Positions 12,001-24,400 of a DNA stretch of 64,000 bases are shown piece after piece (position 1 is the first letter of the stretch; every line of letters begins with the position of its first letter). Source of the stretch: Arctopsyche grandis (taxonomy: Eukaryota; Arthropoda; Insecta; Trichoptera; Hydropsychidae); assembly GCF_051622035.1 (NCBI RefSeq), contig NC_135358.1, positions 8,783,001-8,847,000 on the forward strand, in the 5' to 3' direction. Position numbers and translations under genes: made by a program. The notes under the pieces are model-generated. The model was not told the DNA's origin. It made no database searches and saw nothing but the letters and a program-made list of their open reading frames with translations.

Positions 12001-13489
12001 TTTTTTTCCAAAAATTTTCATATAATGGAATGTTTAAAAAGAAAAACATCACCATTCAGTAATTCCTCCATAAATTCTAAGATAAAAATAGTTCGATCAA
12101 GAATTAACAGCTTCAATAAACTGTCATAATCAATGATTGGGACGATACTTTTCACACAAAAATGGTTCACTATTGTCAACCATGCTTTTTTGCTCTCTTG
12201 CTTTACACAGTAATGGAGGGGTCTATTGTTATTTTAAGAGGACCAAACCAACGCCTAAGTCTAGTCATAATATAAAAACAAAATAATTGATAAACATCCA
12301 AACAAACAACAAAATCTAAAAGTAAACATTTACATCTGCATTAACATCCATTCAACAAAACTTAGCGACTCACTGGTGAGTCGCCTTGTATGCCAGCGTC
12401 TCACGGGCGAGTCGCGTCGATTTCTCTTCTGACATGTACAATATTTAACAATTAAAAATGGTTTTACAAGCACCATTTATGGACGAACTTTGGTTGCAAA
12501 AATAAAATAATTCTTTTAACATAAAAAATAGATCAGGTGTAATCAGTGCTCAATCTGAATCTGAAACGTCCATAAACTCTTGTGTATCATGACACATGTC
12601 ACGCATATGCCTGCAAGGTCACACCAAACCTCTTGGAAACTCGAATTATGCGAGTCACATCATTATTTTTTTACAATGCTTTGTTTTCTATGCTTTTCAT
12701 ATCCAACTCTGTAATTTAAAAATTGCTAACATATAGGTAGAGGCCAAATATTTAGCGAGTGGCAGTTACTGGTTAAATACAGCATCCTATCAAAAAGATT
12801 GCAGTGATAAAGATAATTGTAGTTTTGCAACTCTTTGAAAACAAAAATTTAATAAGAAGCGATGAATTAAATTAAAAACCACATAAATCGAACAACAACC
12901 ATGACGAATGATGCAACATAGCTTCAACGATTCTCTAGATATAATAAAAATAATTTTTAGATTGTTTCATTAACTTAATGTTTCGACATTCAGAGGAAGT
13001 CTTCCGGCATAGTAAGCATTATGAAACATGTCAGTAATACATGTGTTATGTACAAAAAAAAACCAACAATCAGGCAAAGCTTAGTCCATATACACACATA
13101 AACAACAACCAAACTATGTAGAACAAACGGCACATAATTAGAAAGAGCTCGTCAACTAACTAAAATAAACCACGGTCGATATTATTAACACTCGAGTGCG
13201 ACAATCGTCGAGCATCCGACAAGACGACCAAATCATAAGCGGATTCGGAGCAATCAACAGCTACGTAGCAGAGGGTTTTATGTGTTGTGGGCATTACCTT
13301 AAAGTTGCCGCCGTTGACCCAGGGCAGCAGTCCGTCGACGAGCAGTCCCATGTCTTCGCAGGAAAGGTCGTTGTTGCTGTTGCCGAGGAAGGCGAGCAAA
13401 TCCTCGCCGACCTGCTGGCGCGTTCGCACATCGGGGCGCGCCAACAGCACCACGAACCCGTCCAGGTTACTCGGACGAAGGTACGACAT
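42..13489 (-). CDS. CLASP: CLASP / Orbit (MAST) microtubule plus-end protein, 5' part of gene
   Basis: Recognised by similarity to CLIP-associating proteins: the first exon gives an Orbit-like start ([11 protein letters not shown]), and later exons carry CLASP hallmarks such as [35 protein letters not shown] and HAPRLIPYI. Exons, all phase-consistent with GT-AG borders: 13489-13298, 3008-2908, 2819-2643, 2559-2435, 2343-2221, 2140-2003, 1521-1387, 1039-876, 781-659, 579-460, 378-251 and 170-42. Together they give about 551 residues: TOG1 (about 1-230), a Ser/Pro-rich linker (about 235-340) and most of TOG2. The gene continues off the left edge, so the microtubule-binding middle and C-terminal domain are not seen. 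An acceptor lies seven bases upstream of the ATG (exon border at 13496), so a 5'UTR exon must lie further upstream. CLASP stabilises microtubule plus ends, kinetochore fibres and cortical microtubules (family knowledge). Family assignment is very secure; exact borders are read by eye. Confidence 0.93.
3374..3574 (-). CDS. candidate 67-codon alternative exon in CLASP intron 1
   Basis: On the minus strand a 201-base open stretch starts after an acceptor (GGTTAG at 3575-3580) and ends at a donor (ATATATG then GTATTG). Both borders are phase 0, the same phase as the junction between the CLASP exons at 13298 and 3008. It could therefore be a cassette exon or an alternative N-terminal exon. The encoded peptide is mixed and acidic near its end ([18 protein letters not shown]) and contains an internal Met at 3449-3447. 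I know no CLASP with this segment. If spliced between exons 1 and 2 it would interrupt TOG1, so use as a first exon is more natural. Being open over 67 codons in AT-rich DNA with matched phase is suggestive, not proof. Confidence 0.4.
4354..4916. mobile_element. piggyBac-type MITE (TTAA target duplication)
   Basis: A 563 bp element is bounded by TTAA at 4350-4353 and 4917-4920. Its ends are inverted copies, CCCTTTGAGTGCTGAC on the left and the complement of CCCTTTGAATGCTGAC on the right. TTAA duplication with CCC-starting termini is the hallmark of piggyBac. There is no transposase ORF, so it is non-autonomous. Confidence 0.85.
5064..5084 (-). CDS. candidate alternative CLASP start exon (seven codons)
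   Basis: Within CLASP intron 1, a locally GC-richer, CpG-containing stretch (about 5.1-6.0 kb) contains on the minus strand an ATG followed by six codons (MLPASMM) and a good donor (ATG then GTGCGT). It ends in phase 0, so it could splice to the candidate exon at 3574 or directly to the CLASP exon at 3008. This would give a second promoter and a shorter N-terminus. It is only a motif-level inference; a seven-codon start exon can arise by chance. Confidence 0.2.
6287..6869. mobile_element. fold-back element with sub-repeated arms, 10 bp target duplication
   Basis: Arms of about 130 bp (6287-6415 and 6755-6869) are inverted copies built from repeats of CAAATCACTCAC / TTTCACTCA-like words. The element is flanked by an identical direct repeat GTAAGGAATG (6277-6286 and 6870-6879). 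There is no transposase. Arm architecture and duplication length resemble Foldback/MULE-related elements; the superfamily call is inference. Confidence 0.8.
6891..7096. repeat. near-perfect hairpin element
   Basis: Two inverted arms of about 95 bp (6891-6990 and 7001-7096) start with TTGGTGCACAGATATTG and match almost base for base, leaving a small loop. It lies immediately after the fold-back element. Transcripts of the intron would form a long hairpin. It could be a small MITE or an inverted duplication. Confidence 0.75.
7370..7660 (+). repeat. dispersed repeat, copy 1
   Basis: This shares long stretches with 10160-10450 in the same orientation, for example TTGTGAAGG, AGAAAGCCGC, CTGTCATCGCTTC / TTGTCATCGCTTC, GATTCCGATGTAATTTTT, ACTTCAATGTTAGCTAAC and TATGTCGGTAAAATATCAA. 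The copies differ by substitutions and small indels, so they are old. No ORF. Confidence 0.75.
7846..8973. mobile_element. non-autonomous hAT-like element
   Basis: The ends are TAGGGGTTCC on the left and the complement of TAGGGCTTCC on the right. It is flanked by the direct repeat GTTTGACAG (7837-7845 and 8974-8982), close to the 8 bp duplication of hAT elements. Sub-terminal regions repeat AAAAAGCCGGTT words on both sides in opposite orientation. The interior is AT-rich and lacks a transposase ORF. Confidence 0.7.
9635..9907. mobile_element. short TIR element with CCTAA-rich core
   Basis: The termini are inverted copies (left TATTTCAAGTGAAAATATAT at 9636-9655, right copy ending at 9907). 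The core has CCTAACCTATCCTAACCC and a partial second copy of AATGAATA..CCAACC. A related core recurs at 27319-27492. No ORF. No clear target duplication was identified. Confidence 0.55.
10160..10450 (+). repeat. dispersed repeat, copy 2
   Basis: This is the second copy of the 7370-7660 repeat, direct orientation, about 2.8 kb away in the same intron. Its spacer holds other elements. Family unknown. Confidence 0.75.
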
Positions 13490-13496
13490 TGTGAAT

Positions 13497-15619
13497 CTGC
13501 AAAATCAACCACACATAAGCACACACATTACTCAAAGAAGCTTCATCTTCGAACAACGGTCGAAGAACACAATCAAAACTGTTCAATTAGTGACATCATG
13601 TAACGACACTGAGAATTGGACGTAATCTGTCCCACACACGAACCATCTTTATGTATGTAAACCGAGTACACAAGTCGTCATTAAATGTATAATAATATTA
13701 TACGACGTGATATAATACTATTATTCAAAAATTATCACTATCAACGACATCATAAATTATGAGGTTTTATCGGAAATATCAATCTTTTGATAACGCAATC
13801 CGTAACATAATATTATAGTTTTGTGCCCAAATATTCGAAATATCCAATTGAAAGATAAAAATTCATATTTGTATTGTTTATCAAAAGTAACTAATAGAAA
13901 CTAATATGTATAAAGATTTCTTATATCAATCTCAATGACTAGATGACATTTAATAATAAAAAATGTCTATTTTGAAGTATATTTTAGTAGAATTTTATTC
14001 AATATGTGCATTATAAATAAAAAATATATATGTTATTTTGTAAACAAATCTTTTTCTATGAATTTTGATCGAAATTTTGAAGTTAAATTTAACTTTAACC
14101 ACTTATATAACATCATAATCATTGATATACTTACAAAATTCAATGGGACGATTTGTACAGTTAAGTATCTATCACCGATAAAGATCTGATAAGTGATATA
14201 ATCTTCGTGTAAAATTTCATCTCTCACGGAATCTTCTAACTGGGAGTTAAAATTCACCAAAACACAATAACTTCTTCTGCTCTGTTCCCACACCTTAACA
14301 CTCTATTCGAGAATATATAAATACTTTTATATATTCGAATTTCTCATATGGAATTATATCGACGTCAATTAAAAGTTATTATTGACATGTCTTTGGAATG
14401 CAGATGCGGCGCAATCGACTGAAAATCAAAATCATTACACAAAAAATTATTAATCAATAATGAATAAGACACAAACTAAATCAAAAGGATGACTCATCGT
14501 CGCTTTGAATATAGTACACAAGGTCAATAGCCGGGTCGTGTTTACGGTGTCATAAAATAACAGGTTGATGATAGCTGTCAGTTTTTGGATAAATATTTGA
14601 ACCTTGAAGAATCAAACAACGTATTTGTTCTACATTTCGTTCAGTGAAAGGAATGCGAATCTAATAATTTATTTTTTTGATTGCCGTATGCATTGTATTA
14701 ACCAATCTGTCAATTATTATAAATGCGATGACACTGATTGGAAAACATTTCAACAATTAATACATACTAATCAGTATAAAAATTTTATATTTATAATCGG
14801 TTTGAAGTAATAATAAAATTTCGTATCAATACGTTTAATATAAATATAATAGTAGGCTCGATTTTAAAGCCTATTAATATCTATTTTTGGATTATCGGTG
14901 AGAATTTTTTTCAATATTCATCTTTGTGTAGTAAAGATTGATATATAAAAGCTAAGGACAAAAAGCATTTCCAATCAAAATTTAAACATTTTTAGCCATA
15001 TTTTGAAATGTTTTAGAGGTTTATTCGGAACTTAACTCGAAACATGTAAATATTGCGCTTATTTTTTAATGTTAAAAATAAACAATGTACGTAGTTATTT
15101 GCACAAACTGAAGGTAAGCTTGTATAAAAAAAAAACACAGCAATATTAAATTTATAAACAGTACATATATTTAGAAAAAAGTTCATATTTTGAAAAAATT
15201 GATAATTCGGGATTATTATTCAAGATTATTATAAGAGGTGATAAAATCAATATTTCGTTGAAATGATACGGGAATGTAAACATAAACAATTATTTACGAA
15301 AAAAATTACTACTGAATTCGATCACCTTGACACACACACACATACACATATGTAAATATGTGACACTTGAATCAGCACGAGCGAATCTTTTGCGATTCAA
15401 CTCGTACGATTGTGCAATTCGAAAATAAACGAAAACGACGATGTGGCGCATGACAGGGGGTATAAAAATCTGACAAGACTCCGAAGGGGGATGAAGGGGA
15501 TGTAATAAACGGATTCGAGCGGACAATGGCAGATGTAAGAAACAGTGCGAGTGCGTGTGTGTGCGTGATTAGAAATGACATAAAGGGAGTGTGGGTGTGG
15601 GTGTGGGTGTGGATGTGGG
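13497..15619. other. probable CLASP 5'UTR intron, nothing further seen
   Basis: AT-rich sequence between the acceptor just upstream of the CLASP ATG and the GC-rich island. The open frames here are short and AT-driven. No repeat with clear ends was recognised. Confidence 0.5.
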
Positions 15620-15625
15620 TGCATG
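15590..15625. repeat. GTGTGG-type minisatellite
   Basis: Repeated GTGTGG hexamers with one GTGGAT variant, directly beside the GC-rich island and followed by an AGAAG purine run (15641-15662). Confidence 0.8.
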
Positions 15626-16005
15626 TTGTTAGGGGAGAAGTGAAGAGAAGAGAAGAGAAGAGGGGTAGCGGGGTGCGGTGGGGCGGGGCAGGGCGGGGCG
15701 TGGGCCACCCACCTGGTGCAGCTTCGAGTGGGCCGAGGGCGGGCGAGGGGCGGGGGGGGGGCCGCGGGCCGCAGGGGCGGAGGGGTGGCGAACGGAAAGG
15801 GGCGCAGCGGCGCTCCCAAGTCTAGACACGGCAGTGCCGGCTCCGGCGCAACCACACGCCTGCCAACTGCCAACTCTTAACGGCTGCTGGTGATCAGGGC
15901 GCGTTCCTGTTTGCCACGCTGCGCAATTTCGACGCATCCTCGCGCGGATTTCACTCTCGATTGGAGGTATTCGGAACAATTACATTCGGAACATTCGGAA
16001 CAATC
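15620..16005 (-). promoter_or_regulatory. GC-rich island, probable CLASP promoter and 5'UTR exon
   Basis: This is the most GC-rich stretch of the window, with G-runs, CpGs and GGGCGG boxes. On the minus strand a good donor (CTGCACCAG then GTGGGT, exon border at 15713) could join the CLASP acceptor just before its ATG (exon border 13496). The splice would be frame-open (SCTR-FTMSYL), but I find no upstream in-frame ATG, so it is best read as 5'UTR. At 15970-16001 the motif TTCGGAAC occurs three times with 15 and 9 base spacing, a possible regulatory cluster. The CLASP and PIP5K promoters would be head-to-head about 2.5 kb apart. Confidence 0.5.
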
Positions 16006-16461
16006 AGGTGGCAGTTTAGGGTGGCACATTTTGAGAAGCGCCAAATCAAAAATTGAAAATTTATCAAAAATAATTGTTATTCTAAATTGAAATTATGATA
16101 TTGCGCTTATATAAGACCACCAATCTTCAACTAATTTAAGCAGGGCTGTCCTTCTCCAGACGGAGACCAATACGAACAGTATTTGAGCCTCAAAAAGGCT
16201 GAATAATACAATATTAAAAATAATGAATTTGAGGAAACTCTTTTTTTTTGTATAATTTAATTTGTATTGTTAGAGTCGTCGTGAAATATTATAAGCAAAA
16301 TATTTTTTGTAAGAGGCAAAATTAATTAATCTCCCAATAAATAAATAAATAAAATAAAAAATGGTGATTCTCGTTTTTGGACCTTAGGTGTCTGAGATGG
16401 GTATGCAAGTGTTTGTGTTTTCATAGTGTTGTAAATAAAATCGATTTCACTTTTATCTAAA

Positions 16462-16666
16462 GCCTGGACCCAGAGGGTGCCGCGTATTGTTCAAATGTTG
16501 TAAATGCATTGTTAAAGGTTTGCCGAACCTTTTTTACAAAGGATTTACAACAATGGAACAATGAGCGGCACTTTGGCTATCCTACCTCTACTTCTATCCT
16601 TTTTCACTTTTCGGGTCCTTTTTCATGCACGGAACGCGAATGCTCTTCGAAGTTGGCTGGTCCTGG
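16462..16666. mobile_element. 205 bp MITE with internal hairpin
   Basis: Ends are GCCTGGACC on the left and GGTCCTGG on the right (inverted), flanked by direct ATCTAAA copies (16455-16461 and 16667-16673). An inner stem pairs GTGCCGC..ATTGTT..TGTTGTAAAT with its complement at 16546-16574. The 7-8 bp duplication suggests hAT. Confidence 0.65.
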
Positions 16667-17534
16667 ATCTAAATGTAATTTAAAATATCCAATATCGATA
16701 ATAAAAAAGAAATAAAATCGTGTAAGAAATTGCTGCATTTAGAATTTTGCCTAGGGACGGAAAATGATTTAAAGTCGTCACTGTTCTCAATCAATCTGAA
16801 AACTTTCTAATCGAAGCTTTTAATTGAAATATTATCCGATTATATTAAAACGAAACGCTTAAGCTGATACGACGTTTGAGTGAAAATTACTATTTTGATA
16901 AGATGGATGGATGGAAGTTTGATATTAAATCAATAACATGAATTAACCAGATAAAGAAATGTTAGCGAATTTTCAATCTGAAAGATTTTTGGCCAGAAAA
17001 TTAATAGGTCGGGTTGATTAGTTATTTGAAAACTATTAGACAAAATGTACTTCAATTTGGCTAAAACTGATTGACTAAACATTTTAGTACATTCTTCTCG
17101 GTTCGAATTAATGTAGCTAATCGAATCAATGTAACCATCGTTATTTTTACCAACCTCTTATACGTTTCACATGGTTTTCGTGTAAGCGGTCATTTTTTAT
17201 ATCCCTTATCTCTTATCCGATCGTTTTATATTATAGTCTTATATATATTAAATATCATTCTGTGACTTCTTAAGTTCTTAATTAGAATTTAATCGTAATA
17301 ATAGACTTAGCTAAATATTAACAAATCTAATATACAACGGTTTGAATTTCATTTGTGGAATTATTACATCAAATTTGTGATATTGCTCATATCATAAAAA
17401 TGTTAAAAAAATCCTGTTTCAAGAAAGTTGCACGCCTGTTGCTTTTTTATAAAATTTTTAAAAACATTTGCCGATTTTGTGAAATATACAGGAATGAATA
17501 GCCTGTTTCACGAATTGAGCTGAGAATATAATGG

Positions 17535-17803
17535 TTCGGTGATTACTAGTCAAATGTGAACTGGTCACAGGACAACCGGTCGCTCTAGATTGGTCACATG
17601 TGATCACCCGTCACACTAAAACTGGTCACGAAAAAACTGGTCACACACTTTTAAATCGATCACGAGAAAACTGGTTGACCGATTTTAGGGTGTGACCAGT
17701 TTTCTCGTGATCAGTTTTAGTGTGACGGGTGATCACGTGTGACCAATCTAGAGCGACCGGTTGTCCTGTGACTGGTTTACATATGACTAGTAGTCCGTTT
17801 ACC
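17535..17803. mobile_element. fold-back element built of GGTCAC words, 10 bp target duplication
   Basis: It is an almost complete palindrome of about 269 bp whose arms repeat GGTCAC / GTGACC words (for example GGTCGCTCTAGATTGGTCAC) and end in ACTAGTCA. It is flanked by identical AATATAATGG copies (17525-17534 and 17804-17813). It resembles the 6287-6869 and 27177-27669 elements in design though not in detailed sequence. Confidence 0.8.
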
Positions 17804-18350
17804 AATATAATGGCGCCTCTTGTGATTTTTTTGGAACTAAACTAAATGTTAATTTACTATGTATATAAAAATCTATTTATCAACATTTCTTCTATGATTG
17901 CCAAAAAGTCAGAAATAATAATATGACGACGTGCATTACGAATGTTCAAATAATTAACATAAATAATGCACTGTACAATACGATTTATATAATTTTTAAT
18001 CGAAACTAAATTCGACATTTATTTATCGAAATGTCAAACGACCAACTCACGAACAAAGCAACTGACTTGTACCGCTCATCAGCCGAACATGTTTCAGCAA
18101 TCGAAACACGAATGGCGAGATTAAAGCACCATAACATATTAGCTCCAGCGAGAGAGGCTTTCGCAACGACCTCGCTATGAGTCATCGCAATGACCTCGAT
18201 AGAATTCACCGACAACGATAAAATTGAATAGATCCTTTCGCGTACCGACATTTGAACTCGACGATTCGGACGACAATCGAAAAACACGATGCGTCACCCT
18301 CCCACTTTCATCGGCCAATGGAACATTGGAATGACACAAGGCGCTAGGCG

Positions 18351-18473
18351 CTAAGGCATACGCGAAGAGCGAGCGTGGCGGAAAGTGCGTGCCGAAAAGC
18401 CTCCGTGTCGCGGATAATCGAAGGCATGAATTTTCATTGAGGCGGCGCGCGCGGTTGGCGGCGCGCGCTCGCC
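18351..18473 (+). promoter_or_regulatory. GC-rich promoter / 5'UTR of PIP5K
   Basis: A CpG-rich stretch (GGCGGCGCGCGCGG repeats) lies immediately before a start codon in strong context (CTCGCCATGGCG). No TATA box is evident. Confidence 0.5.
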
Positions 18474-21400
18474 ATGGCGTCCGCAGAGCCAGATATCCTC
18501 ACGCTCGACCCGAAGACTACTCTGCCCCCCCACCACCTGCCGCCCCACCTGCAGCATGAGCTCGCCTCCGCCTCTGCGTCGGCCTCGGCTTCCGGCCTGC
18601 AGGATGAGGCCAACGCCGAAGAAGGTTTGCGTCTTTGCCTCGCCTCGCCTCGCCTCACCTCACCCCACCCCACCCTACCTCACTTCACCTCTGCTACCTC
18701 CCTGTCACGATTATGCTGCCACGTTCTTTTGCACGTGCTCTGTCTAATCCCGGTTCTCTGTTTCAGATAAGGACCGCGATGACAAGAATGACGTGAGTGC
18801 ATTCGATGGCCGACTCTAATCGCGCCCCTCGACTCTAATTCAATTATACTCGCGAGCCCTGCTGCATTTCGATCGCATGCTCCTGTCAACGCATCTGTCA
18901 AACTCGAGACGCCGTCTGACACGCCCACCTAAAATTCAAACCTTTTTTTTTTTTTGCGGAAGTTATCTTGTCCTCATTTTCAGTTTGATGATTCAGAACC
19001 ATAGCCTTTCTCGTCTAGGGTGTCCATTTGTTCCGTTTTTTATATAATTAAATTTTAGACTCTTTCTACATCATTTCATACTGGACTATTCTCATTCGCC
19101 ATTTCAAATGTAATAGAAATGGTAAAATCGCTTTTTTATCTAATTTTTAAAATCTTTTTAACCCGAAACAAAAATAATTTAATTTCATAGTAATATTAAA
19201 ACATAATTGTAAGCGCAAATAAACATAATAACTTTATATAGGTAATATCGATCATATAAAACGTTTCATAACTTGACGAAACTGAGTAAATTCAAAATTC
19301 ATTGAATCAACACCTACTGATATTGATAGAGGATAATAATCCGCATATCCAAGTCATAAACAATATGTATTAAAGAAAAGGGTCAAGATTTATATTCGAA
19401 TCGCTTTAGAAAGATTTGAAAGATACATCAAATGGAATCGATCGTGTATGGAATTTCGCATTATGAACACTTTTCAGAGACAGATCTCTTTGAAAGCGAT
19501 GGATGGGTGTATAAACTAAGGTGACCATTCGTACTGATTTTACCAGGACAGTACTGGTTTTTTGTCCTGCTTAGTCGACCAGTACACTTTTTTATGTATT
19601 TAAATTTTTTTATCTAATAGATGGTTAAATATATAAATTCTTCAGCGAAAATGATTTCTCCTACAAAAATATTGGAAAATTAGTTAAATGTTGTTTCCAT
19701 TTATTTGGAACAACTGCATCGGCTGAAGGATTTTTTTTACTTTGCTGGACAATACATAGCCCGGTGATAAAACGAAATTAAATGTTGAAACCTTAATATG
19801 TTTGCTAATCACTTAGTATAATATTAACCAGTCTTGTGTAGAATTTCTAAGATAATTCAAGAAAATTAATTAATTTTTTCATTAATGTGCGTCCATGATA
19901 CTTAAATCTTCGTTTTAAATAATAAAGTTTATATAAATGTCTTTGGAAAAAATGTACTGGTTTTGAATTTGAAAAAAATGGTCACCTTAGTATTAACATA
20001 TATAATTCTTAATGTATTGTTTTGGTAGAGGATAACGATCAAATTAATAAGCAATGTTTATTCAATAAAAGTGCTGAAAATTCCATTCGAAATGCTGAAG
20101 AAAGATTTTGAATAGAGCTCTCAAATGAAATCGATCGTATTTTGAATTTCAGTGATGGATCTCTTTAGGAATGGGAGATAAATGTATAAACATACATACA
20201 TTTTTAGTGCAATAATACTGTTATTGTTATTGATGTTGTTTTAAATTAAAATATTTATTGAATGATTTAAAAAAAAATTAACGCTAATCTTGCGCTGGTA
20301 TAATATTTTATTGAGGAGCTTCATATATGCTGATTATACGTACTCTGATCTTTTGGGTTATCTTTTTATTATAAAAAAGTGACAAAAAAATTCCAGTAGA
20401 TAAAATATTAAAAATAAAGTAATAAACAGGCTGCAAATTTGAATATATTCGTAGGTGTTTCCATTTTAGGCATCTTGAGCGTGAAACTGGCTTAAAATAA
20501 AAAAAATAAAAGGATTGACGTGAACATGTAATTGATTTAGATTCTTCTAAATATAATTGATTTTGATTTAGATTTATTTTAAATTTTAATTCTCTATAAC
20601 TGTGCGAGTCATAATTGTTATGCTTCGTGTATTTCCCATTAACGTATGTATATCTTATCAGTTGTATTATGTGTGATTCAAATTAATTGTTTAAGAATTT
20701 AAAAAATGTACTATATCTCATTTATATTTTTTTTGTGACATTTTTATACATTTCGAAATAATTCAATATATAAATATTTTATTTTAATCGATTTGTAATT
20801 TTCGCATCGATACATTTTCAATTTTTAACTGTAATGCGGCAGGTACACAAATCAGATAGGAAAATTGGTCACCGACGGGTCGGCGTCGGTGGAGAGATTA
20901 CTTATAAGAAGATTCAAACGACACAAATTATGGGTTCGATACAATTGGGTGAGGAATTTACTTTTAACTACTATATATACATAAATCGCATCGTATGTGT
21001 TGCTAATTTATGTTTTTATTTATGTTTTAGGGATCCAACATGCAGTCGGTGGGCTTGCTTCAAAGCCAGAGCGCGATTTGTTGATGCAAGACTTCATGAC
21101 CCTGGAAACAACAATTTTTCCACATGAAGGTAGCAATCATACACCGGCCCATCACTATTCTGAGTTTCGATTCAGGACGTACGCGCCTATTGCATTCCGC
21201 TACTTCAGGGACCTCTTTGGCATACAGCCTGATGATTTTTTGGTAAATCGTCGTGTACCTTGTCGCCGAATATTTGTATTATTCAACATGTGTTTTGATA
21301 ATTCGTTTCCGCCGTTTAGATGTCCATGTGTAGTTCACCACTTCGAGAACTGAGCAATCCGGGAGCGAGTGGAAGTATATTTTATTTGACTGATGATGAT

Positions 21401-24400
21401 GAATTTATAATCAAAACAGTGCAGCATAAAGAAGGCGAATTTTTACAAAAATTATTACCGGGATATTATATGAATCTCAATCAGGTTGTTATTTTTGTTA
21501 CTTATGTTATATCACAATTATTGTGAACTGATTTCGTTCTTGTTAAATTTCAACTTGATATGTTTTTCTCTCAGAATCCCCGAACATTGTTGCCAAAGTT
21601 CTTCGGTCTTTATTGCTATCAGTGTAATAGTAAAAATGTTAGACTAATTGCTATGAACAATCTACTTCCATCTGTAGTTAAACTTCACCAAAAGTATGAT
21701 CTTAAAGGTTCGACGTATAAAAGAAAGGTATTTTTTTAGTTTTACAAATATGTAGTTGGTTTTAAGTAAATTTTGAAAGGAATTGTACAAATAAAGTATA
21801 TGTTATTTTCAAGGCTAACAAATCTGAACGGAATAAGAAATCGCCTACTTACAAAGACTTGGATTTCATGGAACATCATCCGCTGGGTCTATTCCTCGAA
21901 GCTGACACTCACAGCGCACTTGTCAAGACAATACAGCGGGACTGTCGAGTCTTGGAGAGTTTTAAGGTATTTTAAATTAAATTATTATAGATTTGGGTGC
22001 AGTTATTTCGATCGATTGACTAATAATACGTGCGGTTTGTTTATGTAAGATTATGGATTATTCGTTGCTTGTCGGCATACACAACTTGGACAAAGCCCAC
22101 AAGGAGAAAGCAGAAGAAAGAATTGCCAATGCAGCTGGTGAAGCTAGAAACGAAGAGGAAGGAACAACTGGAGAGCGATCTGCCCTAACCAGAACCAGGT
22201 ATTTTAATTGTTATTTTTTTTTTGCTTAATCTTTTTCCAACATTATCCATGTTCCAAATATATGTTCCGTGTATATTTCTTTATATTTTCAGCATTTGCT
22301 TGTATTTTAAACTCTTTTATATACATATATGGCTTAATGTTTTAATATTTCGACTTTGATACTTTTGACTTTACCAAAAGGATTGTTGACGTACATTCAT
22401 ATATAGATAAGGTGAATTCCATGTAGGGTTTTGCTTTTATTGTGCCCCAATTTTCAGATCTGAACAGAAGGCAAAGGAGGATTTCAACAACCAAGTCCGG
22501 AGAACACAGTATGTTTTGCAATGTATGGGTGTATTATTGTGATTAGATTGAAAAACATGAATTGGCTCGTTTAATAGTTTTTAACGTTTGACTTAACAAA
22601 ATAACATCATAAATAAATTTAAAAAAAAAATAAAAACTAACAGAAAGTCAATTTCTGTTATATCCTATGCTCGCCAAACATAATCATACTTTTATGATGT
22701 TACCTGTGTGTGAAGTTTTTTATTTATTTAATATTTTATACATTCGCATTGTTTTCATCAATCTTTATTATTACTACTATGGTCACTATGCACCCAATAA
22801 GTAATGTTTTTTTTCTTCTGTATATTATGTGTTACAGGCAAAGTATGTTGTATTGATGTTTTCATATACAAGCATGCATTTCTTGTGTAAATTACTGTCT
22901 TTTAAAACAATTTAAAAGGTAGAGTGGATTTTTTACTTTGCCTGTAGCGTTTTGCTAATGAAAGTCTTGAGTTTATTGTATGAAATCTATAATATTTTAA
23001 ATCTATTAGATTTAACGAAACTTCTATAGGTACGTATATGTATGTATATCTGTGAGTGTATACTAGACCGGAGCGAAAAACGTGAATTCTCATTGATGGA
23101 CCTAGTGGAAAACTTTCGACGTGTCAAGAGAACGTTAAATAAAAAATTTCATTGATTTTAGACAATGTCCTGTGCCTCCAACTAATCGATTTATTTCGAC
23201 AAAAATTTAGAAAAAATAAGATTTTTTTGGTATATCTCGTTTTCGAGAATGGGTTCGATTTTTTTTACTACTAATAAAAAAATAAACGCTCAATATTCAC
23301 CTATTGAAGTTTATTTAGATTGATTATGATAAGTTTTGACTGATTCACGAGAATTCAAAGTCGCCATTTCGCTCGAAAATGGGTGTTTGTATGGGAAAGC
23401 GTTACTTTCAGAAAATCGACATTTTTTCATGTTCCTGTGATTATTTTGAAAAAAGAAAACTCGTTGATAGTTTCCTTGAGTATCTTTAATACGAACAAAA
23501 AAATCCGAAAATAATTAATAATTTGATGAAATGTAAGAGGAGCCAAAATGATCTGTTTCGACTTAGAACATGACATTTTGCAAAAAAGCGACATGTGAGA
23601 AATACTTCCATACTTTTTCGAAATTTTTGTCGAGATAAATCGATTGGTTGGAGGTACAGAACATTGTTTAAAATCAATAACATTTTTTATTCAACATTCC
23701 CTTGATATGATGAAAGTTTTCCACTAGCATCGATGAGAATTAAAAATTCGCGTTTTTCGCTCCAGTCTAATGTACACATATCTCACGACTTATAAAAAAC
23801 CGAACTTTATCACTGGCGGTAAAAAATTTGTATAAAATTCTCATACTGAGCATCTACTATTATAATTTATTATTTCAAATTGAATTTTGTTATGCGATTG
23901 AGTTCAATTTAACACATCCACATTCCAAAAAAAAAAAAAAACGTAATTGAATTATGCATAAATAAATATAGTATGCACTTTTGTTCGATACAGTCTTGAC
24001 ATTTCTTCGACACGTTTAGTGAAGCTTCTCAATTTTTCAATTTATAAAAATATTTATTTGATATTTTGTGTTGCTCTTCATAACACATTACATATTTTTC
24101 TATTTTTCACACAAATTTATCAGCCAGCCTTGCATTGCAGTGCATTTTGAATTTAAAACTATACGGTAGAAATTCGTATATAAATTTTGTGTGTAAAATT
24201 TCAGATCAATAAATAGACAACGACTGGTGGCTCATTCGACTGCTATGGAAAGTATCCAGGCTGAAAGTGAACCCATAGATGAAGATGAAGATGTTCCGTT
24301 AGTACCATAAAATTATCTAATATTCACACATTTTCAAATATTTGATTTGATCTTATTTTGATATTGTCTTATTTTATATTTTACTATAGACCTGGAGGTA

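Larger units (their letters stand above)
3009..13297. other. CLASP intron 1, transposon-rich
   Basis: This is a roughly 10 kb intron between phase-0 exons. It holds a piggyBac-type MITE, a fold-back element, a hairpin element, an hAT-like element, a short TIR element with CCTAA-rich core and two copies of a dispersed repeat, each listed separately. Stretches at 10.5-13.2 kb show no gene. A moderately GC-richer part at 11.15-11.45 kb has GCGACAATCGC-like inverted words and homeodomain-type AT sites and may be regulatory. A small hairpin (GCGACTCACTGGTGAGTCGC) lies at 12364-12383. Confidence 0.7.
16006..18350. other. intergenic region between CLASP and PIP5K
   Basis: AT-rich spacer between two divergent genes. 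It contains a small hAT-like MITE (16462-16666) and a fold-back element (17535-17803). I see no gene. Confidence 0.6.

Noticed and set aside
13196-13625. Two plus-strand frames of 112 and 135 codons
   Set aside because: They are antisense shadows of CLASP exon 1 and its flank.
15397-15873. 158-codon Pro/Ala-rich frame on the minus strand
   Set aside because: It is open because of the GC-rich island, has no in-frame ATG at its head and is low complexity. It is better read as 5'UTR/promoter.
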